Shown piece by piece: positions 19,122 through 29,389 of a DNA stretch of 64,000 nucleotides. This stretch comes from an uncultured bacterium (GTDB lineage: Bacteria; Bacillota; Clostridia; Lachnospirales; Lachnospiraceae): positions 36,968 to 100,967 of the forward strand of contig CAMFGH010000002.1 in assembly GCA_945949875.1 (NCBI GenBank), written 5' to 3'. Position numbers and translations under genes: made by a program. The number at the start of each line of letters is the position of its first letter. Position 1 is the first letter of the stretch. The notes under the pieces were generated by a model. The model was given only the letters and a program-made list of their open reading frames with translations. It made no database searches and had not been told where the DNA came from.

Positions 19122-20192
19122 CTACTGTATCATCCCATCCTTCAAAAAGAGCGGCATATGGGTATAAGTCAAATCATTACACAAATACACAGCTGCTCCC
19201 ACCATGGCAATCAGGATAATAACCGGAATCGCCAAATGCAGGAATCCCCCATCCTTTTCATCAAATCCGGTCACTCCTAGTGTGCCCCACACACTAAGCG
19301 GTAGCATAGAGCATCCCAAAAAGACTGCCGGAATCTGCCATGCAAAAAATGCGGAAGATAAAATCATAAAGAAAGCTGCTGCCACTCCATATATCCAGAA
19401 CTTCTTTTCTATGTTCCGATTCCATGCGGTCCGCTGCCATCCCAGCAAAATAACTGCTGCTATAATGCCTATCCCCATGCCCGGATATCCCTCTTCATGT
19501 GAAAAAGTATGAAACATCTGTCCCAAGGTATATCCCGGAATACGCTGTGAAATATTGTCCTGGGCCATTCCTGCAAAATGTATTACCAGACAAACGGATA
19601 GAATCAGTGAAACCACATATATCCCATAACTCAAACTCTCTCTTCCACTTGTTTTTTCACCATTTGTCTTATTTTGCTTTACCTTTTCGAGACTTCTCTC
19701 TCCTCTATTTCTTCTGACTCTTCTTGACAGATCAGCCACCGTTCCACAGACAAGCGGAATGACAGCCCAGAGAATCAGTACATCCGGACGCATTTGCTCA
19801 TAAGAAAAAGAAAGATAGATCGGATTAAGCAGATACAATGCAGTCAGGAAAAAGACCTGTTTTTTTTCTTTAAAAATACGCGTTCCAAACCATATAACAG
19901 CCCCAAAGGAAAGCATATGAGCAAGAAGCATGCTGATACGATAGGATGCAGTAATCGTAAATCCGATACAACGCAATAGAACCGGAATCCAAAACCAGAT
20001 TTGTTCTCCACATAAGCCCGGATGTTGCACAATGTTTTCCACCCATTCCAGCTGGTTAAGGATAGACGGATTGTCCATAACATATTCTGCAAAAAGCGGA
20101 ATCGAAATGCATACCAGGATCAGCACATATCCGATTCGATATAAAGTTTTTTCCTGTTCTTTATCCATAGGAATCCCTTTCCAGCTATCCAT
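19122..20192 (-). CDS. Short membrane protein, PTPS_related-like paralog
   Basis: 356 aa, hydrophobic; overlaps the upstream gene; better start may be the internal Met (MDKEQEK) at about 20168. Confidence 0.65.
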   Translation of the reverse strand: MDSWKGIPMDKEQEKTLYRIGYVLILVCISIPLFAEYVMDNPSILNQLEWVENIVQHPGLCGEQIWFWIPVLLRCIGFTITASYRISMLLAHMLSFGAVIWFGTRIFKEKKQVFFLTALYLLNPIYLSFSYEQMRPDVLILWAVIPLVCGTVADLSRRVRRNRGERSLEKVKQNKTNGEKTSGRESLSYGIYVVSLILSVCLVIHFAGMAQDNISQRIPGYTLGQMFHTFSHEEGYPGMGIGIIAAVILLGWQRTAWNRNIEKKFWIYGVAAAFFMILSSAFFAWQIPAVFLGCSMLPLSVWGTLGVTGFDEKDGGFLHLAIPVIILIAMVGAAVYLCNDLTYTHMPLFLKDGMIQ

Positions 20193-22552
20193 GCAAGGAT
20201 AGTAATGAGCGACACCATGTCGGCCACTTTATATAATGTGTTTTCCGGATACGATATCCGTATTTTCCCTTTAAAACCGGCAGGAACAGAAAGAATCAGA
20301 TCTCCGTGCTCTCCTCTCCTCTGCAGGATTTCAGGAACCTTTTTTTCACCCTCTTTTCCATCAGAAGACGTTCCTTCCTCATAAGCCATGGTTTCCAGTA
20401 CTTCCACAGCATAGCCTTTGTAACCCAGCAGCGGAAGTTCCAGATTTCTGTCCCGGTCTGATTCGTTCTGCAGGGTCAGTTCCATTGTGGTGCCGGATTT
20501 TTCATAATTCCAATAGTACAATCCCTCTTCTGCCACCGGATCATGAAAACAGATTCCATCTTTGTCCATACCTTCCAAAAGGTATTCACCATTTACCACA
20601 CTGATCGAACCCATATTTTCAGCTGTATATAAATAGATCGGTGTTATGTGATATACAATATCATTTACATGATAGACAGCAGAACCAACCATCAAAAACA
20701 GCAATGTGCTAAAGCAGATCTCCTTAATATGATTACCCGGAATACTTTGCTTCTCTATACAACCTTGCTTCTCTATCCTATTCTGTTTTCCTATATAATT
20801 CCGCTTCCATACACTGCACTGCTCTTCAAACCAGAGATAGAAGAATGCTCCCAGCATTGCGGCAAACGCACTTACCGGCGACATCAGTCTGGTCGGGAAC
20901 TGTAATGCAGTTACAAAAATCCGTATTCCCGGCACTTTGGAAAGCGCATCCCACGGAAAATATCTTGTACTCATAAACCAGGCCAGAAGCACCAGACACA
21001 GCAGGGTAAGGATTACTTTGTCATATGGTGATTTTTGACAGAAGCACTTCTTAAGAGCTGTCTCTCCCTGTACTTTTCCTCTTTTCATCCATCTATGGAG
21101 GAAGCAGATACACAACATCACAACAATAATAAGAGCTGTGATTCCCATCTGAATCGGTTCGGCATTGTACATTCCTGTCTGATGTGCACCAATATTAGGA
21201 TAAAGCTGCAACACACCAACCAGCCAGGTACCCCATTCATGAAGATTACTTTCCGTCAGTCTGTGGAACCAGTAATCTTTGTTTCCCATCTGATAGACCA
21301 GCGGGAGCCAGAACCACATATTGATCAGCAGCGTCATCCCAGCTGCCTGCAGTAATTGCAGGAACGTTTCTTTTCGGAACGTCTTTCTATAATAGACCAG
21401 ACATACCAGCAGGATGAAAAAGGCGATCATTTCCGTAGACAATAAGTGGGACTGCAAAATACCAGTAAGCCCCAGTATGATCCAATATTTGTTTTTCTTA
21501 TAGGATATGGATTTCGGGTCATCCATATAAAAATGGTACATTCCGCACAAAACAAGGGGCAGAAAGACCATAGCCATATATTCTCCTACCGCACCACGGT
21601 TGTAAATGTTGTAAATCCTGTACGGAGCCAGCATATACATGAGACTGCCAAACAATGCGCTGTACCTATGTTTTGTACAGCTTCGGAAAGAAACATATGC
21701 AATGAGCGCTGTCGAAACATTCATTACCAGAACGAATATTTTATATGCTGTCATCAGCGGAAATCCAAGTATTCTGAGCATTGTCGGGATAAGCAGAAAG
21801 AGATCCCCATAAAACGTAGATACCGCATATCCATGATCGTATAACCAGTAGCTTTGTACACGTATGGGCAGACTGTCTGCATGCAAAAGCGAATCTTTCA
21901 GTCCTTCAATCCGAAGCATATGAAATGCTGAATCTGCCCCCAGATTATAGTAATCTGTCAGATACGGAAAAAATGAAATCAAAACCGCTCCTGTAAGTGC
22001 CCATACAACCACCTGATTTTCTTTTGAAACCATTCCCTTTCGGATAGCATGGTAAAACCAGACAAGCAGGTCTATCAAAACAAAGAACCAGAAAGCTACA
22101 AACAGCAACATTCGATTTCCGAGAGATGTCCGATAGAGACTTACGGAAGTCAATGCCTCTGCTCCTGCATTTTGATACATGCAGCTCACCATGGCATCCG
22201 GAACGGTATGTTTTACATATACTTCAAAGGAAACTTCCTTTTGTCCCGGAAAAACCACTACAGAATTTACCTGTAATGCTTTACGGTTTGCCACTGCAGA
22301 TTCCACATTCAGCACCATGCTCTGCGCTTCTCCCACACTGGTCCGCGCCTCCAACCGATACACCCCTGGAGACAGTTGCATGGGGAAAGACAGAAAATGT
22401 TCTCCATCCTCCTGCTGTGCAACAATCTGAAGATCCTGCCCACTGCCTTCAAAAACCAACTGCCGGCTCTTAAAACATCCGGGCACCATCAGGAAAAGAC
22501 ATATGCATTCTATGAAAATAATTATATTTCCTTTTTTTCTCCACCATTTCAT
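20120..22552 (-). CDS. Large polytopic membrane protein, PTPS_related (PF10131)-like
   Basis: GADSAFHMLRIEGLKDSLLHADSLPIRVQSYWLYDHGYAVSTFYGDLFL, NIYNRGAVGEYMAMVFLP. Confidence 0.8.
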   Translation of the reverse strand: MKWWRKKGNIIIFIECICLFLMVPGCFKSRQLVFEGSGQDLQIVAQQEDGEHFLSFPMQLSPGVYRLEARTSVGEAQSMVLNVESAVANRKALQVNSVVVFPGQKEVSFEVYVKHTVPDAMVSCMYQNAGAEALTSVSLYRTSLGNRMLLFVAFWFFVLIDLLVWFYHAIRKGMVSKENQVVVWALTGAVLISFFPYLTDYYNLGADSAFHMLRIEGLKDSLLHADSLPIRVQSYWLYDHGYAVSTFYGDLFLLIPTMLRILGFPLMTAYKIFVLVMNVSTALIAYVSFRSCTKHRYSALFGSLMYMLAPYRIYNIYNRGAVGEYMAMVFLPLVLCGMYHFYMDDPKSISYKKNKYWIILGLTGILQSHLLSTEMIAFFILLVCLVYYRKTFRKETFLQLLQAAGMTLLINMWFWLPLVYQMGNKDYWFHRLTESNLHEWGTWLVGVLQLYPNIGAHQTGMYNAEPIQMGITALIIVVMLCICFLHRWMKRGKVQGETALKKCFCQKSPYDKVILTLLCLVLLAWFMSTRYFPWDALSKVPGIRIFVTALQFPTRLMSPVSAFAAMLGAFFYLWFEEQCSVWKRNYIGKQNRIEKQGCIEKQSIPGNHIKEICFSTLLFLMVGSAVYHVNDIVYHITPIYLYTAENMGSISVVNGEYLLEGMDKDGICFHDPVAEEGLYYWNYEKSGTTMELTLQNESDRDRNLELPLLGYKGYAVEVLETMAYEEGTSSDGKEGEKKVPEILQRRGEHGDLILSVPAGFKGKIRISYPENTLYKVADMVSLITILAWIAGKGFLWIKNRKKLYIESDMC

Positions 22553-22558
22553 AATCTT

Positions 22559-23548
22559 TTATTCCTGCTCTGCCTCTACGCTATACTGCTTTTGATAAGT
22601 TCCAATATGATCCATGAGAAAAACACTGGATGTAACCATACCGGCTAGAAGAAGCAGTATTCCCAGATTGTAATAATATTTATTTTTCTTTTTCTTCAAA
22701 AGTGAAAGAATATTCCCCCAGACAACCACCAGGAAAAATGTTCCATATCTCAGAAAAACATGGGGCTGTTGGATACTTCCAATCAAATAGGCCAGTACAC
22801 TGTTTTTCTGCTGCAATATATCCCATGGAAAGCTGTTTAAAGAACATACAAGACATATCAGTGCTAACACTGCAGCCACCTTGGCAAACCGGGTTTCCTC
22901 TTTTTCCTCGGAGAACCATAAAATCAGGAAAAGAAGCAGTCCTAAAATCAATATTGCTCCAACGCCTATGGGATATGAGTACTGCATTCCCTCTCCCGGC
23001 TGATCCCCGGTAAATTTCCAGAAATGGAATGCAAGCTGTGGAAGCAGTAAACCTTTCTCCTGAATCCTCTGTCCGGAAATCATTTCCCTGGTTTCCATAT
23101 TCCAAAAGCCTGCCACGACATTCTTTTGTAAAATAATCCAGACAAATGTACACAGAAAGAAGGAAACCAGAATTTTTCTTTCTGTTTTCCTTCTTTCCAC
23201 ACATAAACTATAAATACCGGCTGCTATTCCCGGAAAGACCATCATCACAAGCATCCCCCGGATATCCAAAGCAATATTCATGATATAGATTCGATAAACC
23301 GACAGAACATAGATTGCAGTAGTCCAGAGCGCAATCATCTCATCCTTAAATATCGCCCGAAATGCAGCCCTTGCGATCACAATGGTCCCAATATTGCACA
23401 AAATCATGCATACGGAAAAGCTTATTTCCAGCCCCGAAAAATTCAGCGGTACAGGAAAATCCTTTCCATGCAAAAAAGGCATTGATGACAAAAGCACCAG
23501 TATCACACTATAAAATTGTACGGTTTTTTTCTGCCACTCTTTTGTCAT
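22559..23548 (-). CDS. Short membrane protein, PTPS_related-like paralog lacking the N-terminal D-H-R-E motif
   Basis: 329 aa; VYRIYIMNIALDIRGMLVMMVFPGIAAGIY corresponds to the YNIYxRGAVGEYxAM region of the full-length paralogs. Confidence 0.65.
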   Translation of the reverse strand: MTKEWQKKTVQFYSVILVLLSSMPFLHGKDFPVPLNFSGLEISFSVCMILCNIGTIVIARAAFRAIFKDEMIALWTTAIYVLSVYRIYIMNIALDIRGMLVMMVFPGIAAGIYSLCVERRKTERKILVSFFLCTFVWIILQKNVVAGFWNMETREMISGQRIQEKGLLLPQLAFHFWKFTGDQPGEGMQYSYPIGVGAILILGLLLFLILWFSEEKEETRFAKVAAVLALICLVCSLNSFPWDILQQKNSVLAYLIGSIQQPHVFLRYGTFFLVVVWGNILSLLKKKKNKYYYNLGILLLLAGMVTSSVFLMDHIGTYQKQYSVEAEQE

Positions 23549-23563
23549 CTGTGCTACACCTGC

Positions 23564-25273
23564 TTAATCTAGATATTCCCCAAAAACATTGAGTTCATTA
23601 TAATCTGCAAATTTAAATCCATCTTTTATGGAATCACCTCTCATGGTGAACTGAATATCACCACCGGGCAGTGGATGATATCCGGATACCCTGTAATAAA
23701 ATGTAATTCCATTGATTTCGTGCTCTTTTACCCGTCCTTCCCCTTCATTGCTGTCATAATCTGTCTGTTTTATATAAGCCGGAGTTGACCTGGCTCCCCA
23801 AATAGCTTTGGTAAGTACAGCGCCCTTCCAGCAGAAGAAAAGTGCGATTACAACCGTCAATATTACCGGTTTCTTCCATGGCATCTTTCCCCACAGGTTG
23901 ATATATATTTCCCCAAACACCAGAAGAATCAACAGCAAAATGTAGGTATAACCATATCTGGTAAGGGGTGCACTAAGAAGCCAAAACAGGAAAGAAGCTA
24001 CAATCGTTCCCTGTACCAGTACCACATCCCAGTTCGGATTCTTTTTCTGTACCCACTGCTGATAAATTTTATACAAAAATGCGATTCCAAACAGCACCAG
24101 TGCAACAGCATCCCCTAACAGAAGCAGTTTCTCGGTAGAAGAAAGGACGGTGCTAAACCATCCCGGAATCCACTTATCCGGAGTAGAATGATATAGATCG
24201 TAGTCATGGATTCCTTTTCCCCAGCTTTTGATCTGAAAGGAATCCGCATCTACCTTCATCGTCGGTACTTTCCAATCCACATCAAATAAATCCAATGCGG
24301 AAAATGGATATAAAAGCCATCCGCAGATCAGCACATTCCGAATCAGATAAGGGGCAATGACCAGAATACCCATGCACAGATAAGTGACGATCTCTTTTCC
24401 CTTTTTCTGTCTGCAAAGCATGATAACCGGTTTAATCATCAATATCAGAATCAGTCCTGCTGTCAGCTTCAGCGTCACAGTATAAACACCGACCACACAA
24501 AGCAGGGAATAGGGAACCGTCGAAGCATTTTTTTCTTCCAGCAGATCCAGCCAGCTGATTACGATATAAAAAAGAATAATCATTACTGCAAAATCTGAGG
24601 ACGGAGACATCAGTTCTTTATGAAGCAAAGTCAGATAATATATTGCACCGATTCTTGCGAAATCAGACAGAACTACTTTCTTCCGCTTCCATAAAGCCCC
24701 CAGATCCATACAGAACACACCCAGAATCAGTGCCATAAATCCCTGCACCGCATGCATGGACTGCCCCAAAATATATTTCATACTATAAAGAGCTGAAAGG
24801 CAGAACATGGAGCTGTTATATGCTGCTCTGGACTGCAGATTGGCCAGTCCCTTTACGACGCCATACTCTTCGATCCATCGGATGCTCTGGGCATGATATA
24901 AATTGGTATCTACCAGATAGCTTCCTCTGGATGTAAAATAGGCAATCACCAGGATCAAAAGCCCAATCCCCACTTTTTTTGCCACGGAAGTTCCCTTCCA
25001 GGCAGACATCAGACGTTCCAGAATTGTTTTACGACACAGGATAAAAATCACCAGGGATATCAGCAAAAAGATACCATTTGCTTCCCAATTTACCCGGTAA
25101 AAGCAGGAAACCCACTGAGCATAGGTGGTGGCAACGATCAGGCCAGCCACAAGATAGCTGTGGATATGCTTTACACGGTAGCCGAATTTCTTTTCAACCA
25201 GGTAAAGTATGCCAAAACCAGTCAGAAAGGTTGTTATGAAGATGTATAGCCAGTTTAAAAGAATAAATAGCAT
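23564..25273 (-). CDS. Polytopic membrane protein, glycan-locus associated (LIC_10190-like, tentative)
   Basis: 569 aa with many TM helices and LVDTNLYHAQSIRWIEEYGVVKGLANLQSR. Confidence 0.65.
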   Translation of the reverse strand: MLFILLNWLYIFITTFLTGFGILYLVEKKFGYRVKHIHSYLVAGLIVATTYAQWVSCFYRVNWEANGIFLLISLVIFILCRKTILERLMSAWKGTSVAKKVGIGLLILVIAYFTSRGSYLVDTNLYHAQSIRWIEEYGVVKGLANLQSRAAYNSSMFCLSALYSMKYILGQSMHAVQGFMALILGVFCMDLGALWKRKKVVLSDFARIGAIYYLTLLHKELMSPSSDFAVMIILFYIVISWLDLLEEKNASTVPYSLLCVVGVYTVTLKLTAGLILILMIKPVIMLCRQKKGKEIVTYLCMGILVIAPYLIRNVLICGWLLYPFSALDLFDVDWKVPTMKVDADSFQIKSWGKGIHDYDLYHSTPDKWIPGWFSTVLSSTEKLLLLGDAVALVLFGIAFLYKIYQQWVQKKNPNWDVVLVQGTIVASFLFWLLSAPLTRYGYTYILLLILLVFGEIYINLWGKMPWKKPVILTVVIALFFCWKGAVLTKAIWGARSTPAYIKQTDYDSNEGEGRVKEHEINGITFYYRVSGYHPLPGGDIQFTMRGDSIKDGFKFADYNELNVFGEYLD

Positions 25274-25380
25274 GTTTGTCCTCTGAATTTTTAACTTATA
25301 ATATCATAATCTTATAATCTATATCTTCTCGAACCCACATATATCATGAAAGGACACTTTCGTTACGGTTATAACGTACT

Positions 25381-26715
25381 TTAGTCCCACATCCAGTAGG
25401 AGACGCCCTGGATGAGGTTCAAATAGAAATAAATTCCACAATACAAATGATATAGGAAGACGATTCCTGCTGCCACCACATAAGTGCGTCGCAGCAGATT
25501 TTTGCCGGTGGTAATGGCGTCCTGCCACCATTTCAGGATACTGACTACAAAGATAGCAAGTATTGCGAAGCTGTAGCCCCACATGAAATTTCCGTCGCTT
25601 GCTCTTCCGCCTGTCTCACAAAACAGGAACAGCTCCAGAAATCCAAAGCCTGCCATCAGCCATGCTCCCAGAAACCACCTGTCTTTTTTCAGGTCGCGGA
25701 TATGAAAAACCAGTACCATAAGCGGGAATAAAATGGATAACCCAGCGGCAATCAAAGGATATCCGCTATGCAGGCCAAGGGCGTATCCCGGCCTAAGTTC
25801 CCATCCGTTTCCGGTATCTGCGCCAAACAAAATCGCATTTTGAAACAGTATTACAAAGAGAGACGGAATCACTGTAAGGCCAAAACAGAATACTTTTTTA
25901 AAGGGAGTGCCCTGCAGCAGATCCGTCAATAAAAACAGTGCCATCATGGGTGCAAACACCAATAAAAAACTGGGTTTTATTCCGGTACAGATCATCAGAA
26001 GTACTGTGAAAATGCACCATCTCTTTCCGTTCAATTCGTCCCGGTATATCGGCTCCAGCTGCAGATAATATAATATACATGCCAGTGCTGCCGCTTTCAT
26101 TACAATATATGTAGAATTATGCCAGATGGAAGCAGATTCCATACCAATGTATCTGCCATCTGCCATCCCTTTTACATAACAACCCATGACCAGATTAAGT
26201 GCCCATGCTACCAGAAGGAACAGTGACCGGTAGACAATGATTCTGTCTGCTACCAGATGCTTTGTTACTTTACTGGTTCTTCTGCCAATCATTCCCAGTC
26301 CCAGTTTGCACATTCCATTCAGTTTTAAAAGAACAAGGTATGTCAGATAAACAGATATCACGCTGCATACCGATAGGAACAGGGAAATAGCCAGATCTCC
26401 AAAGGGCAGCTTATACAGTGCCTGATATACAAAGGCAGTTAGGCTGTAATACCAGCCATCCTCTACAATCATCTTGATATGGGCCGGCAGGTCAGACTCA
26501 TAGACAGAACCGTCCACCCACTGTGTCTGTTTATAAAACAGATAAACCATGGAAATTCCATACAGAAGAATACCCAGATTGATCCCTATATAACCGATTT
26601 TATCCCATTTTTCTTTCTGCTCCAAAGATTGTTCAACAGACTTGTCCATCTTCCTTTTCCTACCATTCAAAATCTGCGTCATTTCATTCTTTTGCTCTTT
26701 TTCCATCACATTCAA
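25381..26715 (-). CDS. Polytopic membrane protein, paralog of 26762..28114
   Basis: 444 aa; C-terminal ETGGRASDGNFMWGYSFAI matches the neighbour's EKGDRFVHMNFSWGYMHGI. Confidence 0.7.
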   Translation of the reverse strand: MNVMEKEQKNEMTQILNGRKRKMDKSVEQSLEQKEKWDKIGYIGINLGILLYGISMVYLFYKQTQWVDGSVYESDLPAHIKMIVEDGWYYSLTAFVYQALYKLPFGDLAISLFLSVCSVISVYLTYLVLLKLNGMCKLGLGMIGRRTSKVTKHLVADRIIVYRSLFLLVAWALNLVMGCYVKGMADGRYIGMESASIWHNSTYIVMKAAALACILYYLQLEPIYRDELNGKRWCIFTVLLMICTGIKPSFLLVFAPMMALFLLTDLLQGTPFKKVFCFGLTVIPSLFVILFQNAILFGADTGNGWELRPGYALGLHSGYPLIAAGLSILFPLMVLVFHIRDLKKDRWFLGAWLMAGFGFLELFLFCETGGRASDGNFMWGYSFAILAIFVVSILKWWQDAITTGKNLLRRTYVVAAGIVFLYHLYCGIYFYLNLIQGVSYWMWD

Positions 26716-26761
26716 CTAGAATGACTTTGCTAAAATCACAGAAATCTTCTGCATTTTTTAT

Positions 26762-28114
26762 TTAGAAACAATAATAGAACTGCCCGCTCCAGATATACAG
26801 GAAATAAATGATCCCGCAATAAACATGCCAGCCATACGCCAGCCATTCCGCCACCAGAAGATACCATTTCTGCTCGCCGGACAGCGTATTTTGTATCAGT
26901 AAGATAAGACTGACCATAAAAACAAAGAAAATACCATGCATATATCCCCAGGAAAAGTTCATATGCACAAAACGGTCGCCTTTCTCATACAGAAGAAGCA
27001 TTTCCAAAAGACTCACGATCAGCTGAAACCAGGTGAACCGGTACAAGGTATTAGTCTTTAATTCCTTCAGATTAAGCAGAAGAAGAAGTCCCGGGAACGC
27101 CAGTGCCAGCACGATGGCCAGCGGAATGTTGTCCATATGTACTTTCCATACCGATGCAAATCCAAATCCGATACCTCCCTCTTCGCCAGCCAGAGAATTC
27201 TTTCCAAACACCCCTCCGAATTGATAAAGCAGGGCGCAAAAAGTAGGCAGAAAGAACAATCCCAGTCGCAATGATGGCAGGAAATTTCTCCAACTTTTAT
27301 CATACAGCACACCTTTTATGATCCGGAATGCCATCACAAGTCCTGCAGCAGATACGAATACAAGGGTAAAGCTTGGTTTTGTCATGGTGGTCAAAAAGAG
27401 AAACAACCCAAATAGTCCAAACTCTACGTAATTACTCTTTTCTTCATAATAATCCAGTATTCTGACAAATATAAAAAATGCTACCACCGAAAAAGGTCTG
27501 GTTGCCATGTAAGTGGCATTGTGATATGGATTGGGTGAAAATACACCCAGATACTTATGCTTCATTCCCGGCAGGTATACACCTTCCGGTGCGAACAGCA
27601 TGGAAATAAAAAAGAGGGAAAACGTGATCACAATGGTCAGGATTCCCATCCAATCCCCACAGCAAAGTTCATCATAATATTTCTGTAAGTATTTTTGCAT
27701 ATAGTAAAAGACCAGAACGACACAAAGGCTGTTCAAAACCGTGGTCGCCAGGGCTGCTGCCACTTCTACACCTGTAAAATGGAGGAAGAATTCTCCCAGC
27801 CAAAAGAAAATCGGGTACGGGAAATCAAACCCACTTTCCTGACCAAGCATGGTCTGCATGTATGCTTTCATGTCAGACATATAAATATCTTCAGCAAAAG
27901 CATGAGAGGACTGCAGATAAAAAAGCCGATACATGCAAAGCGAATAAAGCACAAGCGCTACCACAAACAAAATCCCGGTCACTACCTGTCCCTTTTTCCA
28001 GGAATCATATGGTTCTTTTTCTCCCCAAAAACGATATGCATTTTTCCCGTTCTGCTCTTCCTGCAGGTTTACTCCTTCACCACTTTTTGTGGTTGATTTC
28101 CACATTTTAGCCAT
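26762..28114 (-). CDS. Polytopic membrane protein, paralog of 25381..26715
   Basis: 450 aa; shared motif plus GxHxxxPxPHNxTxxxxRP-like KYLGVFSPNPYHNATYMATRPF. Confidence 0.7.
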   Translation of the reverse strand: MAKMWKSTTKSGEGVNLQEEQNGKNAYRFWGEKEPYDSWKKGQVVTGILFVVALVLYSLCMYRLFYLQSSHAFAEDIYMSDMKAYMQTMLGQESGFDFPYPIFFWLGEFFLHFTGVEVAAALATTVLNSLCVVLVFYYMQKYLQKYYDELCCGDWMGILTIVITFSLFFISMLFAPEGVYLPGMKHKYLGVFSPNPYHNATYMATRPFSVVAFFIFVRILDYYEEKSNYVEFGLFGLFLFLTTMTKPSFTLVFVSAAGLVMAFRIIKGVLYDKSWRNFLPSLRLGLFFLPTFCALLYQFGGVFGKNSLAGEEGGIGFGFASVWKVHMDNIPLAIVLALAFPGLLLLLNLKELKTNTLYRFTWFQLIVSLLEMLLLYEKGDRFVHMNFSWGYMHGIFFVFMVSLILLIQNTLSGEQKWYLLVAEWLAYGWHVYCGIIYFLYIWSGQFYYCF

Positions 28115-28139
28115 ACTGTTTTACCTTTTCAGAAAGATA

Positions 28140-28163
28140 AAGGGTATGCAGTTACATACCCTT
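28140..28163. terminator. Hairpin downstream of pseB-like gene
   Basis: AAGGGTATG CAGTTA CATACCCTT, T-rich on the minus-strand 3' side. Confidence 0.55.
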
Positions 28164-28262
28164 GTCATTCTTTCTCTGTTGTAAACAACTCTGATCCATG
28201 TTCTGATTCCATCAAAGCACCAATTTCATCAACGCTCTGATTCCATCAAGATTCTGACTTCA

Positions 28263-29264
28263 TTAATGCTCAAGTTCCAGATTCTTAAGCAGTTCTTTGA
28301 TTTCCTCGACAGAAAGCCACTCCGCATTGTTGCCTGAGCTGTAAGAGAAGCCATCCGGTACTCTCTTACCTTTTCCATCCGGATTTGGTTTCTGTTTTTC
28401 ATTCCATGTCATCTGTGGGAAGATGATGAAATGCTTATCATATTCATAGGTATTTGGAGCATCCTCTACGGTCACCATGATTTCATGAAGTTTTTCTCCT
28501 TCACGGATTCCTACTTCCGGCATCTTACATCCCGGCAGCATAGCCTGTGCCAGGTCAGTGATCTTGAAGGAAGGAATCTTGGAAATAAAGGTTTCCCCAC
28601 CGTTTGCTTCCTGCAGCGCCTTGATCACCAGTTCAACGCCCTGGGTAATGCTAATCCAGAAACGGGTCATTCTATAGTCTGTAATCGGAAGTTCTGTCCC
28701 GCCATTATCCAGGATATTTTGAAAGAATGGAATAACAGAGCCACGGCTTCCGGCCACGTTACCATAACGGACAATGGAAAAACAGGTATCCTTATGTCCT
28801 GCATATGCGTTTGCTGCAATAAACAGTTTATCGGACACCAGCTTGGTACCACCATATAAGTTCACCGGGTTAACTGCTTTATCTGTGGACAATGCAACCA
28901 CTTTTTTCACCCCGGAATCCAACGCAGCATCAATGATATTCTGCGCTCCATTGATATTGGTCTTAATGGCTTCATTCGGGTTATACTCGCAGGCCGGCAC
29001 CTGTTTCATGGCAGCCGCATGAATCACATAATCCACACCCTCAAAAGCTCTCTGCAGACGTTCTTTATCTCTTACATCCCCGATAAAGAAACGAAGTTTG
29101 TCCGCATACTGCTTGTATTCATTTGCCATGATGAACTGTTTGAATTCATCACGGGAATAAATAATGATCTTCTTTGGTTCATAATGCTCCAGAACATAGG
29201 AGGTAAATGCCTTTCCAAAGGTTCCGGTACCACCTGTAATTAAAATTGTCTTGTTGTTTAACAT
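28263..29264 (-). CDS. pseB: UDP-GlcNAc 4,6-dehydratase (inverting), PseB-like
   Basis: MLNNKTILITGGTGTFGKAFTSYVLEHYEPKKIIIYSRDEFKQF; HAAAMKQVPACEYNPNEAIKTNINGAQN; STDKAVNPVNLYGGTKLVSDKLF. Confidence 0.92.
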   Translation of the reverse strand: MLNNKTILITGGTGTFGKAFTSYVLEHYEPKKIIIYSRDEFKQFIMANEYKQYADKLRFFIGDVRDKERLQRAFEGVDYVIHAAAMKQVPACEYNPNEAIKTNINGAQNIIDAALDSGVKKVVALSTDKAVNPVNLYGGTKLVSDKLFIAANAYAGHKDTCFSIVRYGNVAGSRGSVIPFFQNILDNGGTELPITDYRMTRFWISITQGVELVIKALQEANGGETFISKIPSFKITDLAQAMLPGCKMPEVGIREGEKLHEIMVTVEDAPNTYEYDKHFIIFPQMTWNEKQKPNPDGKGKRVPDGFSYSSGNNAEWLSVEEIKELLKNLELEH

Positions 29265-29389
29265 CTATTTTTCCTCTTTCTATCGCTTTTGGCGCTCTTT
29301 CTTGACATTCTATTCTATAGATTCTGCCAAAGTCCTAATGGTTTTATTTACAATTTTTTCTATGGCAAATTTTATAATGTCGTATCAGC

